Source: Gluconacetobacter dulcium
GTDB lineage: Bacteria; Pseudomonadota; Alphaproteobacteria; Acetobacterales; Acetobacteraceae
DNA length: 64,000 nucleotides
Assembly: GCF_014174165.1 (NCBI RefSeq)
Contig: NZ_JABEQN010000001.1
Location: 186,001-250,000 of the forward strand
Direction of reading: 5' to 3'
A program made the position numbers and the translations under genes. Of the stretch, positions 9,437 to 17,903 are shown piece by piece. Numbering within the stretch: the stretch's first letter is position 1; every line of letters starts with the position of its first letter. The notes under the pieces were generated by a model. The model was not told the DNA's origin. It did no database searches and saw only the letters and a list, made by a program, of their open reading frames with translations.

Positions 9437-9918
9437 TGGCCACCAACTATGCAACCGTAACGTGGGACCAGCTTCATCGCGATGCCCGCCAACTGGCCGA
9501 AATCCTCATCCCCCGCGGCCCTTTCAGAGGAATCGTGGCCGTCACCCGTGGCGGCCTGATCCCAGCCGCCATCATCGCGCGGGAAATCGACTGCCGGCTG
9601 ATCGAAACGATCTCGGTCGTGACCTACGACGAGGAAGAACAGGGCCTCCCCACGGTACTGAAGTCGCCCGTGGCCGCTGGTGACGGCGAAGGATTCCTGA
9701 TCATCGACGACCTGGTCGATTCCGGCGTCACCGCCCAGATCGTACGCCAGCTCCTGCCCAAGGCGCTGTTCGCGTGCTTGTACGCCAAGCCGTCCGGCAA
9801 GCCGCTGACCGATCTGTTCGTGGTCGAAGTACCGCAGGAGACCTGGGTCCTGTTCCCATGGGATACCGCGCCCCTGTTCATCCCCCCCCTGGCACGCAAG
9901 GGCAACACGACTGGCTGA
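9436..9918 (+). CDS. gpt: xanthine-guanine phosphoribosyltransferase
   Basis: This 160-residue purine-salvage enzyme converts xanthine, guanine or hypoxanthine plus PRPP to the nucleotide in the cytoplasm. The VTRGGLIPA loop (residues 36-44) and the PRPP motif LIIDDLVDSG (88-97) match enterobacterial Gpt, as does the length (about 152-165). It shares a 1-bp stop/start overlap with csaA. A run of eight Cs at 9882-9889 lies near the 3' end but causes no frame change. Confidence 0.93.
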   Translation: MATNYATVTWDQLHRDARQLAEILIPRGPFRGIVAVTRGGLIPAAIIAREIDCRLIETISVVTYDEEEQGLPTVLKSPVAAGDGEGFLIIDDLVDSGVTAQIVRQLLPKALFACLYAKPSGKPLTDLFVVEVPQETWVLFPWDTAPLFIPPLARKGNTTG

Positions 9919-9948
9919 TCCGCATGCGGCCATAGGAAAAATTTCGTG

Positions 9949-9966
9949 GGGCGCTTGTCAGCGCCC
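9949..9966. terminator. possible hairpin terminator after gpt
   Basis: A perfect 6-bp stem (GGGCGC / GCGCCC, loop TTGTCA) lies 31 bp after the gpt stop and just before tRNA-Pro. No T-run follows on the plus strand. On the minus strand a T-rich stretch follows at about 8 nt, so its role as a terminator is uncertain. Confidence 0.3.
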
Positions 9967-9994
9967 TCAAGGACTCATAGCTTCCCCCCAGGTT

Positions 9995-10071
9995 CGGGGC
10001 GTGGCGCAGCCTGGTAGCGCGCGTGTTTTGGGTACACGAGGCCCCCGGTTCGAGTCCGGGCGCCCCGACCA
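9995..10071 (+). tRNA. tRNA-Pro (anticodon TGG)
   Basis: A 77-nt cloverleaf: acceptor CGGGGCG pairs with CGCCCCG, D stem GCGC/GCGC, anticodon stem CGTGT/ACACG with loop TTTGGGT (anticodon TGG at 10029-10031), and a T arm with GGTTCGAGTCC. Discriminator A and the 3' CCA are encoded. It reads CCN proline codons. Confidence 0.97.
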
Positions 10072-10098
10072 GCAAAAAATTAAAGGGAGTTTCGTTCC

Positions 10099-10404
10099 AT
10101 GCGGGCCCGAATCTACAGGCAGGCAAAGACGGCCACCCAATCTGGCCAGGCGAATACCCACGACTGGATTCTGGAATACGGACAGACCCAACCCCGCCAG
10201 CAGGACTCGCTGATGGGCTGGACCGGCAGCCGCGACACCCGTTCGCAGTTGCGTCTGCAATTTCCCGACCGCGAAAGCGCCGTCGCCTATGCCGACCGAC
10301 ATGCGGTTCCCTACGATCTGGAACTGCCGGTGGCCCGGGTGCGCAAACCGAAACTCTACGCCGACAATTTCCGCTACGACCGGGTCCAGAACTGGACGCA
10401 CTGA
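10099..10404 (+). CDS. NDUFS4-like accessory protein of respiratory complex I
   Basis: The 101-residue protein matches the 'ETC complex I subunit conserved region' family: ARIYRQAKTATQSG at the start, W23 and LEYG, then GWTGSRDTRSQLRLQF (residues 38-53), FPDRESAVAYA and KPKLYADNF. The length is normal for alphaproteobacterial homologues of mitochondrial NDUFS4 (18-kDa subunit), which stabilise the NADH-binding arm of NADH:ubiquinone oxidoreductase. It sits alone between tRNA-Pro and tRNA-Arg, which is common for this gene in alphaproteobacteria, where it is not part of the nuo operon. Confidence 0.92.
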   Translation: MRARIYRQAKTATQSGQANTHDWILEYGQTQPRQQDSLMGWTGSRDTRSQLRLQFPDRESAVAYADRHAVPYDLELPVARVRKPKLYADNFRYDRVQNWTH

Positions 10405-10437
10405 CCGTGCTCTGGCAGAAGAAGCGCCACTGCGCAT

Positions 10438-10514
10438 GCGCCCTTAGCTCAGTTGGATAGAGCAACAGCCTTCTAAGCTGTGGGTCGCTGGTTCGAATCC
10501 AGCAGGGCGCGCCA
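10438..10514 (+). tRNA. tRNA-Arg (anticodon TCT)
   Basis: A 77-nt cloverleaf: acceptor GCGCCCT/AGGGCGC, D arm GCTCAGTTGGATAGAGC, anticodon stem ACAGC/GCTGT with loop CTTCTAA (anticodon TCT at 10472-10474), T arm GCTGG/CCAGC, discriminator G and encoded CCA. It decodes AGA/AGG arginine. Confidence 0.97.
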
Positions 10515-10671
10515 GTAGCAACGTTCTGGTACGAGGGCTGGTCCGCGTCGATCAGTCCGGCATCAGGGCGTCGTCAGGTCGCGAAACGCGACATGGCGGT
10601 TGACCGGAGAAAGCCGATATGTGGTATCCGTTCGCGGATACGATTGATGGCCCATACCGTTCAATCCCGCC

Positions 10672-10761
<90 letters not shown>

Positions 10762-10836
10762 ATACCCGCAGAAAACAGCCACTCCCTGAACATCGCCGCC
10801 GCCGCCGCCTCCGCAAAATGCGAAGACTGTTCCTGC

Positions 10837-11331
10837 TCAGGATTTCGACGCGGTTGCCTCGTTCACCGTAATGACAGCTTCATTGGCGAAGGAGATAATA
10901 TCCGCCGGCCGCTCCGTGTTCTCCTTCTGGGCCTGGGCAATACCGGCGGTGAAGGCCCGCACTTGCGCCAGTTCCTCGCGCACGTCGTTAAGGATTTCCA
11001 TCAGGGCTGTATGGTCCTCAATCGCACGCTGGTCGGTGCCGCGTGCGATGACCGCATTGCCGACCATCAACGCGGGGAGCGCGACAAGCTGGATGCAGTT
11101 GCTGATATAGAGCAATGGCCCCTGCCATGATGCATTGACCAGCGGCAACAGCGAGAAAACGGTAAACATATAGACACACCAGATGCTGCCGAACATGACC
11201 GTCATCTTGACGGCAAGGCGATCATTGAATGCGTCGATCCATCGCGGGGCGCTCGGCGGCTGGTCGGCCCGGTGGCGGTCCCGGTAAAACCAGTTGAGCG
11301 GCTTCCAGACATGGGGCGATTTCAAGGACAT
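10837..11331 (-). CDS. small two-helix membrane protein, DUF1003-like layout
   Basis: This 164-residue protein has a basic N-terminus, WIDAFNDRLAVK (residues 31-42), a first membrane helix at about 43-65, a second at about 70-92 and a cytoplasmic, Glu-rich helical tail. The pattern of a short FND-loop entry, two helices and a DxRAxEDH segment recalls DUF1003-type bacterial membrane proteins, whose function is unknown. It stands alone, convergent with tRNA-Ser and divergent from flgG. The ATG at 11331 has no strong ribosome site, so the start is moderately sure. Confidence 0.7.
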   Translation of the reverse strand: MSLKSPHVWKPLNWFYRDRHRADQPPSAPRWIDAFNDRLAVKMTVMFGSIWCVYMFTVFSLLPLVNASWQGPLLYISNCIQLVALPALMVGNAVIARGTDQRAIEDHTALMEILNDVREELAQVRAFTAGIAQAQKENTERPADIISFANEAVITVNEATASKS

Positions 11332-11847
11332 GATCCATCTTCCTCATCGGCGACCGATAACCGTGCCGATCGTTCCCGGCCACTGTCGCACAGTCAACTC
11401 CTTGACACGCGCCGGCTATCAGACGGCAGCGCACGGCTACATCCGGACCGGTGCGCTGGATTCCCGGCATGATGCGCCGCAGCGACAAAAGCCGTCGACA
11501 GAGCTTCCGCTTCGTTCTCCCCCCCCCCAATCCCCGTTCGCAGGGTAGATCCGCCCAGATATGACGCTCCCCGATCGCTTTGACCTGCATGAGCAACGGC
11601 ATATGCCGGGTCGTGAGAAACCTGCCAGATGCTGACTTCCATACAAGAAGTGTACGGGCATAGAAATTTAACGCCCCCCGATCAGGGAAAGACCTTGCCA
11701 TGCACGCAACATGATCGTAGCTGTGTCCATGGCAATGCAGGGATGGATACGATCCGTCGGACTATGGCATATGCGAATATTACGGCCCTACATTTGTTAT
11801 AGTGGGTAACCGCATAGCACGCGGCACACCCGGAGGACTCTCTTCCC
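11332..11847. other. intergenic space upstream of flgG
   Basis: These 516 bp lie between a minus-strand membrane protein and flgG. They contain a run of ten Cs (11519-11528), a TTAA half-site near 11672 and, close to flgG, a plausible -10 hexamer TATAGT at about 11798-11803 without a clear -35 box. Overlapping short frames on the minus strand have no family features and are not taken as genes. Confidence 0.4.
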
Positions 11848-12636
11848 ATGATGCGTTCGCTTGATATCGCCAATACGGGCATGCAGGCTCAGACGACGAA
11901 TGTCGAGACGATTTCCAATAACATTGCCAACATGACCACGACGGGCTACAAGCGTCGCCGCGCCGAATTCCAGGATTTGATTTACCAAGATCTGCGTCGG
12001 GCCGGGACCATGAGTTCCGATACCGGCGACCTTGTCCCGGCAGGTGCCCAGATCGGCCTTGGTGTACGCACCGCTGGCATCTACCGGATCAACGAACAGG
12101 GCACACTCGAACAGACGGGCAACTCACTTGATCTCGCGATCGAGGGACGCGGCTATTTCCGCGTAACGCTGCCTTCTGGTGAATATGCCTATACGCGCGA
12201 TGGAACGTTCTCGCTATCGGAAGACGGAACCATCGTGTCGGCGGACGGCTATCCTCTGTCTCCCAATATTTCCCTGCCGAACAACGCCGAGAACATCACC
12301 ATCGACCAATCCGGCCAGGTTCAGTACACCCTGTCCGGCCAGACGACGGCCCAGGTCGCAGGCCAGATTCAGCTCGCGACCTTCCAGAACGAAAACGGTC
12401 TGGCGGCGATGGGGCAGAACCTGTTCACCGAAACGACCTCATCAGGCACGGCAAATCTCAGCACGCCCCAAAGCGAAGGCTACGGATCGGTCCGGCAAGG
12501 CTTCGTGGAAGAGTCATCGGTCAACGTGGTCACTGAAATCACCGATCTGATCACGGCGCAGCGCGCCTATGAAATGAACAGCAAAGTCATCACTGCCTCC
12601 GACGAAATGCTGCAGACGCTGACGAACCTGAGATAA
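11848..12636 (+). CDS. flgG: flagellar distal rod protein FlgG
   Basis: The 262-residue protein has the N-terminal rod/hook motif (TGMQAQTTNVETISNNIANMTTTGYK split around residues 9-34) and the matching C-terminal helix ending in QTLTNLR. DLAIEGRGYFRV and YTRDGTFSLSEDG are FlgG landmarks, and the length equals the family norm (about 260). It forms the distal rod that passes through the P- and L-rings. It begins the operon flgG-flgA-flgH; the flgA start follows its stop by one base. Confidence 0.97.
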   Translation: MMRSLDIANTGMQAQTTNVETISNNIANMTTTGYKRRRAEFQDLIYQDLRRAGTMSSDTGDLVPAGAQIGLGVRTAGIYRINEQGTLEQTGNSLDLAIEGRGYFRVTLPSGEYAYTRDGTFSLSEDGTIVSADGYPLSPNISLPNNAENITIDQSGQVQYTLSGQTTAQVAGQIQLATFQNENGLAAMGQNLFTETTSSGTANLSTPQSEGYGSVRQGFVEESSVNVVTEITDLITAQRAYEMNSKVITASDEMLQTLTNLR

Positions 12637-12637
12637 C

Positions 12638-13660
12638 ATGCGGAAGCGCGGGGTCATTGGGGGCATATTCGCGGCGGGCCTGATAGCAACATCCGTTGCG
12701 CATTCCCAGGCGGCGACACTCCGGAATGCCTCGGTCATCACGTCCGGCACAGTCAGACTGTCCGACCTCTTTGCCGATCTGGATCCGGGGCAGGACCGCG
12801 CTCTCGGGCCGGGTCCGGCTCCTGGCGCGAGCATTCAGGTCGGTGGCGCGCAACTGCTCGCCATTGCGGACCAGTATGGTGTGGACTGGCTCGATCAATC
12901 ACCCAACGCCGTGGCGACCATTACCCGTGCGAGCCGCGTGCTTGATCAGGCTTATTTCGCTGACCTCATCAGGCAGAACCTGCCGGAACTCGGCAATGGC
13001 CCGGTTTCCATCGACCTCCGCGATTTTCATCCCATGATGGTCGCGCCTGATGACCCGAAGCCGGTCGTGCTGTCCGACGTCAAATGGGATCAGCGCAGCG
13101 GATGGTTTTCCGCGACTGTCTATCGCGGCCAGCCGAGCGGCGATATCACGCAGGATTCCTTCATGCTGACAGGCGTCATCCACGCGGCGCGCCGGCTGCT
13201 GGTTTATGCCCACGCTCTTCCCGCCGGCAGCGTGATCTCAGCCTCCGACGTCCAGATCGATGAATCCTATGCGGGACACATTTCCTCAAGGGCCTACACC
13301 GAAGAGGCCGATATTGATGGCATGACCGTGACTCATGGCGTCGTCGCCGGTTCGCCCGTCCTCGACCAGGATCTCCATCGCACCGTGCTGATGCACAAGG
13401 GCGACCCGGCGATGATCACATTCGCCGCTCCGGGCGTTCATCTGACCGCAACAGGCCGCGCACTGGAAGATGGCGGTGCGGGCCAATATATCCGTATCCT
13501 CAACGTATCGAGCGGCATGATCGTAACAGGCAGAGTGGTCAACGCATCGGAAATCGAGGTCGAGGCCGGGAGCAATCCGGTTCCCTCCGACGGGAATACA
13601 CTGCGACGCCTGACGGCGCCTGCGCGCAACGCTTCGCGCGCGGATCTGTCCCTTCGGTAG
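12638..13660 (+). CDS. flgA: P-ring assembly chaperone FlgA
   Basis: The 340-residue periplasmic protein starts with a signal peptide (MRKRGVIGGIFAAGLIATSVAHSQA). Its C-terminal half is a SAF/FlgA domain: RLLVYAHALPAGSVISASDVQ, then TVTHGVVAGSPVLDQDLH and a closing NVSSGMIVTGRVVNASEIEV. It is longer than the enterobacterial protein (about 220) because of an N-terminal domain, which is normal in alphaproteobacteria. FlgA helps FlgI assemble the P-ring in the periplasm. It is co-transcribed with flgG (1-bp gap) and flgH. Confidence 0.93.
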   Translation: MRKRGVIGGIFAAGLIATSVAHSQAATLRNASVITSGTVRLSDLFADLDPGQDRALGPGPAPGASIQVGGAQLLAIADQYGVDWLDQSPNAVATITRASRVLDQAYFADLIRQNLPELGNGPVSIDLRDFHPMMVAPDDPKPVVLSDVKWDQRSGWFSATVYRGQPSGDITQDSFMLTGVIHAARRLLVYAHALPAGSVISASDVQIDESYAGHISSRAYTEEADIDGMTVTHGVVAGSPVLDQDLHRTVLMHKGDPAMITFAAPGVHLTATGRALEDGGAGQYIRILNVSSGMIVTGRVVNASEIEVEAGSNPVPSDGNTLRRLTAPARNASRADLSLR

Positions 13661-13690
13661 CGGTCGCATATGCGCTGGAGCCTGCCTGTC

Positions 13691-14413
13691 ATGAAACATC
13701 CCCTGTCCGGGGCGGTCCTCGCTGGATTACTGTGCCTGTCCGGATGCACCGGGCTCGCTGATATGAGCGAGATCGGCCACCCTCCCCGCATGACGACAAC
13801 GTCAGATCCGACCCAGGCGCCCGATTACCGTCCGGTCACAATGCCTATGCCGCCACTCCAGCCCCCTCCGACAGAAGTCGGAAGCCTATGGCGACCGGGC
13901 AGCCGGGCCTTTTTCAAAGACCAGCGAGCCTCGCAGGTCGGCGACCTGATCACGATCGACGTCAATATCGCCGACAATGCAGCGGTGAGAAACAATACGA
14001 GCGCCGCAGGCAGCGGCTCACAGACATTCGGCATTCCGAGCTTCTTTGGCGCCCAGGGCAAGACCCTGTCCAGTTCCTCGGCCCTGGACACCAGCAGTGC
14101 CAGCGCCAATACCGGCACCGGCACGATCACGCGAAACGAAACGGTCACGCTCGCCCTTGCGGGCACGATTACCCAAGTCCTGCCCAACGGCAATTTCGTT
14201 GTCGTGGCTCGGCAGGAAGTCCGTGTGAATGGCGAACTGCGTCAGTTGATGGTCAGCGGTGTCGTCCGACCGCAAGACATCACCGAAGACAATATCGTCA
14301 CTCACGACAGAATTGCCGAAGCGCGAATTTCCTACGGTGGCCGCGGTCAGTTGAGCCGGATTCAGACACCGCGTTACGGACAGCAGATTATGGATAGCGT
14401 TCTGCCATTCTAG
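13691..14413 (+). CDS. flgH: flagellar L-ring lipoprotein FlgH
   Basis: From the ATG at 13691 the protein has 240 residues. It begins with a lipoprotein signal (MKHPLSGAVLAGLLCLSGC), so the mature form starts at Cys19. GSLWRPGSRAFFKDQRASQVGDLITIDVNI and the C-terminal GVVRPQDI-DDNIV-like segment are FlgH landmarks. The L-ring sits in the outer membrane around the rod. An in-frame ATG at 13670 would add seven residues ahead of the signal. The 13691 start is preferred because GGAG lies 10 nt upstream, inside the longer frame. Last gene of flgG-flgA-flgH. Confidence 0.95.
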   Translation: MKHPLSGAVLAGLLCLSGCTGLADMSEIGHPPRMTTTSDPTQAPDYRPVTMPMPPLQPPPTEVGSLWRPGSRAFFKDQRASQVGDLITIDVNIADNAAVRNNTSAAGSGSQTFGIPSFFGAQGKTLSSSSALDTSSASANTGTGTITRNETVTLALAGTITQVLPNGNFVVVARQEVRVNGELRQLMVSGVVRPQDITEDNIVTHDRIAEARISYGGRGQLSRIQTPRYGQQIMDSVLPF

Positions 14414-14565
14414 CGCATTTCCACCGGCCTGAGCGCACCCATTCAAACAAAATCTGCCCTAACCTGTCATCTCATAGCCTGTCTGAAGATGGACGCAGGC
14501 GGGCTGTCCTCATGCCCCTCCTTCCTCCTTGTGCCGCACCGGCCAAGCGCGCACCATAAGGAAGC

Positions 14566-15924
14566 ATGATCAGCCTCTTCGACCTCTTCAAGATCGGTAT
14601 CGGCCCATCCTCGTCCCACACGGTCGGACCGATGCGCGCAGCCCGGCGCTTCATCGCGCATCTCAACCCCACGTTTCCGGTGGCGCGACTGCGCGTCACG
14701 CTCTATGGCTCGCTGGCCTGGACCGCCAGCGGTCATGCGACCGACAAGGCCGTCATCCTCGGTTTGGCGGGAGAAGCACCGGAAAGCGTCAATCCCGATG
14801 CAGCCGATGATATCGTCCACCAGATTGGCATCGACCGCAGACTCTTCGTGCATGGTCACCCCGTGGCCTTCGACCCTACCTGCGATATCGTGCTGGATCG
14901 CGAGACGATTCCGCCCATCCACCCCAACACCTTGCAATTCGAGGCCCTGGCCAGCGACGGGACGGTACTGGATACCGCGCGCTTCTGTTCGGTTGGCGGT
15001 GGCTTCATCGTGCCAGAAGACGCAACGAAACAAGCCAGTTATGCCCAGCCGGACATGCCGCTCGACTTCACCAGCGGCACCGAACTGCTGGATCGAACGT
15101 GCCAAAGCGGCCTGACCGTCGCGGGCGTCGTCCTCGCCAACGAGAGCGCACTCCGTCCCCAAACCGAGATCGCAGCCTATCTGGACCTGATCATCGAGAC
15201 CATGATGGCCTGCGTCGAACGTGGATTGGTCCAGCATGGCACGCTACCCGGTCGGATCAAGGTCCGTCGCCGCGCGGCCGCACTACACGAACGCCTGATG
15301 GAACGCGCGCGCCTCAACCAACGTCCACCGCATGAGGCGATGGATTGGGTCAGCCTGTTCGCCATCGCCGTGAATGAGGAAAACGCCGCCGGCAGTCGCG
15401 TCGTCACCGCCCCAACCAATGGCGCCGCGGGGGTCATTCCGGCCGTATTGCGCTATTATCGTGATTTCTGTCCTGATGCCTCGCGCGCCGGTATGCATGA
15501 TTTCCTGCTGACGGCGGCGGCGGTCGGCGGATTGTTTAAGCTCAATGCATCGATCTCAGGCGCCGAGGTCGGCTGCCAGGGCGAAGTGGGAGTCGCCTCA
15601 TCCATGGCGGCGGCGGGCCTCGCGGCGGCACTTGGCGCAACGCCGCTCCAGATCGAAAACGCCGCCGAGATCGGCATGGAACATCATCTGGGCATGACCT
15701 GCGACCCGGTCGCCGGCCTGGTGCAGATCCCCTGCATCGAACGCAACGCCTTCGGTGCGGTAAAGGCGATCAACGCCGCGTCGCTGGCCATGCATGGCGA
15801 CGGCGCACATCATGTCTCGCTGGATCAGGTTATCCGCACGATGGCTGAAACCGGCCGGGACATGAACCACCGCTACAAGGAAACAGCGCTGGGTGGCCTG
15901 GCCGTCAATTTCCCGGAATGCTGA
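14566..15924 (+). CDS. sdaA: L-serine ammonia-lyase (iron-sulfur dependent)
   Basis: This 452-residue single-chain enzyme deaminates L-serine to pyruvate and ammonia in the cytoplasm. It opens with [21 protein letters not shown], the beta-domain signature, and carries the alpha-domain stretches [19 protein letters not shown] and [20 protein letters not shown], whose cysteines bind the 4Fe-4S cluster. Length and order match SdaA/SdaB. AAGGA lies just upstream of the ATG. It is a metabolic gene set between flagellar blocks and shows no operon link to flgH (152-bp gap). Confidence 0.96.
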   Translation: MISLFDLFKIGIGPSSSHTVGPMRAARRFIAHLNPTFPVARLRVTLYGSLAWTASGHATDKAVILGLAGEAPESVNPDAADDIVHQIGIDRRLFVHGHPVAFDPTCDIVLDRETIPPIHPNTLQFEALASDGTVLDTARFCSVGGGFIVPEDATKQASYAQPDMPLDFTSGTELLDRTCQSGLTVAGVVLANESALRPQTEIAAYLDLIIETMMACVERGLVQHGTLPGRIKVRRRAAALHERLMERARLNQRPPHEAMDWVSLFAIAVNEENAAGSRVVTAPTNGAAGVIPAVLRYYRDFCPDASRAGMHDFLLTAAAVGGLFKLNASISGAEVGCQGEVGVASSMAAAGLAAALGATPLQIENAAEIGMEHHLGMTCDPVAGLVQIPCIERNAFGAVKAINAASLAMHGDGAHHVSLDQVIRTMAETGRDMNHRYKETALGGLAVNFPEC

Positions 15925-15968
15925 CCAATCCTTCCGTCTCAATGCCCCCATGACCAGCCGTATCCATG

Positions 15969-15974
15969 TATAAT
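15969..15974 (+). promoter_or_regulatory. candidate -10 box for lipid kinase gene
   Basis: A perfect TATAAT lies 36 bp upstream of the ATG at 16010, directly preceded by ATG (near-extended -10). No good TTGACA-like -35 is present at 16-18 bp. In this GC-rich sequence the hexamer stands out. Confidence 0.4.
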
Positions 15975-16009
15975 GATCGCGAAAATTTTCCAGAAGATGA
16001 ATATTTTCG

Positions 16010-16903
16010 ATGAAACACGTCATTATTATTACAAATCCAACGGCCGGGCATCATAGTCGTTCAAGAATTTCCCGCTTCATACGCCACCTGGAACAGGCCG
16101 GCCTGCGCACGACGATCGTACGCACGCACTATCCAGGCCACGCGACCCTCCTGGCCCGCAACGCCGCCGAGAGCGGAACCTATTCCCACATCGTCGCGGC
16201 GGGTGGAGACGGCACGATCGCAGAAGTATCGGCGGGCATGATCGGCACATCCGCCATCCTGGGCATCCTCCCCCTCGGCTCAGCCAACGTGCTGGCACAG
16301 GAATTGAGGATCCCCTTCAAGGAGTTCAGGAACGCTACCCTGATCCACTCCGGGCATTTCACGACCATCTGGCCGGGCTATCTCCACACAAACGCCGGAA
16401 GCCAGCTTTTCGTGCAGATGGCAAGCATCGGGTTCGACGCCCACATCGTACACGGCACATCGACGCGGCTGAAGAGCTGGGTTGGGCGTGCCGCTTATGC
16501 CGCCAGCACGCTCTCATCCCTCTTCCGGTATGAACTGACGGAATTCACCGCCCTCATTGATGATATTCCCTATCAGGCCACGACCATCATCGTGTCAAAA
16601 GGATCGCTCTACGCCGGAAAGTATAAGTTGACGCACCACTCCGCGCACGAGCAGAAAGCATTCTCGGTCATCCTGTTCCAAACATCCGGCAGGCTGGCCT
16701 TGGCAAGAACAATTCTCTCCCTGTTCCTCGGCCGGATCGGAAAGCAGAAGGGAGCGCGGACCCTGACCGCCACGACCGTCGAGGTGCCATCCCATGCCGC
16801 AATCCCTATCCAGAGCGACGGCGACAGAAAAGGGTTTTCCCCGGTTCATCTCGATATCGCCGCCTGCCCGCTTCGTGTGGCCACAGACCCAGTTCCCTCG
16901 TGA
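16010..16903 (+). CDS. diacylglycerol/lipid kinase family protein
   Basis: The 297-residue protein carries the DAGK catalytic domain: ITNPTAG at residues 7-13, the nucleotide-binding AAGGDGTIAEV at 63-73 and LGILPLGSANVLAQEL (83-98). The C-terminal half is the beta-rich domain of YegS/DgkB-type enzymes. It probably phosphorylates a lipid alcohol such as diacylglycerol or a sphingoid-type lipid using ATP at the inner membrane. The exact lipid cannot be read from the sequence. It stands alone with its own -10-like box. Confidence 0.88.
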   Translation: MKHVIIITNPTAGHHSRSRISRFIRHLEQAGLRTTIVRTHYPGHATLLARNAAESGTYSHIVAAGGDGTIAEVSAGMIGTSAILGILPLGSANVLAQELRIPFKEFRNATLIHSGHFTTIWPGYLHTNAGSQLFVQMASIGFDAHIVHGTSTRLKSWVGRAAYAASTLSSLFRYELTEFTALIDDIPYQATTIIVSKGSLYAGKYKLTHHSAHEQKAFSVILFQTSGRLALARTILSLFLGRIGKQKGARTLTATTVEVPSHAAIPIQSDGDRKGFSPVHLDIAACPLRVATDPVPS

Positions 16904-16954
16904 CGAAACGGCGCCGCGCCCCATCAATCCGTCAGCAGGACGAAGCGCTTGCTC

Positions 16955-17110
16955 CTTCAGCCGCCCACAGGCAACGTGCAGTTTATCGCCGTTCGGATCG
17001 CGTACATAGGCACCGAAATAATCGGACCCACAACCCATCATGGGGACGTGAACCGGAGACCCTCTCGTCGCCGCCGCCACAGGCCATGGCGGCGCCAACG
17101 CCAATAGTCG
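16955..17110 (-). pseudogene. C-terminal remnant of a VOC/glyoxalase-family gene, frameshifted
   Basis: On the minus strand the frame starting near 17113 reads SDYFGAYVRDPNGDKLHV, the very characteristic C-terminus of glyoxalase/bleomycin-resistance (VOC) proteins. Just upstream, the neighbouring frame reads AAMACGGGDERVSGSRPH, the segment that precedes it in intact family members. One extra base around 17035-17042 separates the two halves. The first 80-90 residues are missing and the frame runs on into the antisense of the lipid kinase without a normal stop. It is therefore a decayed fragment and not a working gene. Confidence 0.7.
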
Positions 17111-17146
17111 CATGACCGAACATCCATCACGTTCCGGCTGCCATGA

Positions 17147-17806
17147 TCACGTCTCGGCCGGCACATTTTCAAGATCGATGCACCAAGCCGCCTGCGAAAC
17201 GGTGAAGATCTGTCGGCGTGGCCATATGCCGGGGTCGTCCAGCGTGCCAGCCGGAACGATCATCAGTTGCCCGTTCCGCGTGGCATGCGGAACGGGCGTG
17301 CCATAGGTCCGGCAAATCGCGGTGGCGAGGCTGGCAGCCGTCGGCAGATCCCAACGCATGACAGCCTCCGGGTCACCGGAAAGCCAGATGACAAGAATGG
17401 AGAAGCCATCTGGCCCCACCGCGCCACCCGCAGGATGATAGATGGCCCGCACACCCTGTCGAGGCCGCATGTTGCAGGCATGTCGCTGGTCGCCGACAGC
17501 ATAGTTGGAATAGTATGCCCCCGGTTCGACCGTCACCGTGCCGTGCGCCGACATATCCTGCACCCGCGCCGTGACCTGGCCGACGACCGAACAGTCCGGA
17601 TTCAGCATGAACCATGTATTCACAATGCCGGGCTGACCGGTCGCCACCGTGAACTCCCGTACAAAATGGGCATCGGTGACCGATCCCATCGAAATATCGA
17701 AACGGGCAATGATCCCGTCGGACCGCCGTTCAACGCAGCCGGCAAGCATGAGGGGCGCAACGAACCGAAGAGGAATAACGGCTCTCGTCGGAAACGTTCT
17801 CCGCAG
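17147..17806 (-). CDS. putative lipoprotein of unknown function, possibly CTG-started
   Basis: The only ATG in frame (17749) gives a protein that begins MLAGC, too short for a signal peptide. Upstream in the same frame, codons from a CTG at 17806 add a basic stretch and a hydrophobic run leading to LAGC, a textbook lipoprotein signal. The first upstream stop is a few codons further, and no ATG, GTG or TTG lies between. Either CTG is used, or the gene has lost its start, or a sequence error hides one. The mature part (about 195 residues) is beta-rich with four to five Cys residues and no recognised domain. It lies 97 bp upstream of nothing related; the next gene (rlmB type) ends at 17904 on the same strand. 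Confidence 0.6.
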   Translation of the reverse strand: MRRTFPTRAVIPLRFVAPLMLAGCVERRSDGIIARFDISMGSVTDAHFVREFTVATGQPGIVNTWFMLNPDCSVVGQVTARVQDMSAHGTVTVEPGAYYSNYAVGDQRHACNMRPRQGVRAIYHPAGGAVGPDGFSILVIWLSGDPEAVMRWDLPTAASLATAICRTYGTPVPHATRNGQLMIVPAGTLDDPGIWPRRQIFTVSQAAWCIDLENVPAET

Positions 17807-17903
17807 GACAGGCCCAGAATGTCAGATCTCAGCGGTTCCGTCAGCAGAACGCCCGGCCTTCCACGGGTCATGATGGCAATTTTAGAATCCCCCTCCCGCA
17901 CTG

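Noticed and set aside
9967-10465. Minus-strand frames crossing tRNA-Pro and the NDUFS4-like gene
   Set aside because: They run through a tRNA and a well-supported gene; the GRPDSNRGP-like stretch is antisense tRNA.
11519-11528. Run of ten Cs as a phase-variation tract
   Set aside because: It lies in non-coding DNA far from the flgG promoter and no supported gene contains it.
14467-15237. 256-codon minus-strand frame opposite sdaA
   Set aside because: SdaA is unmistakable on the plus strand; the antisense frame shows no features.
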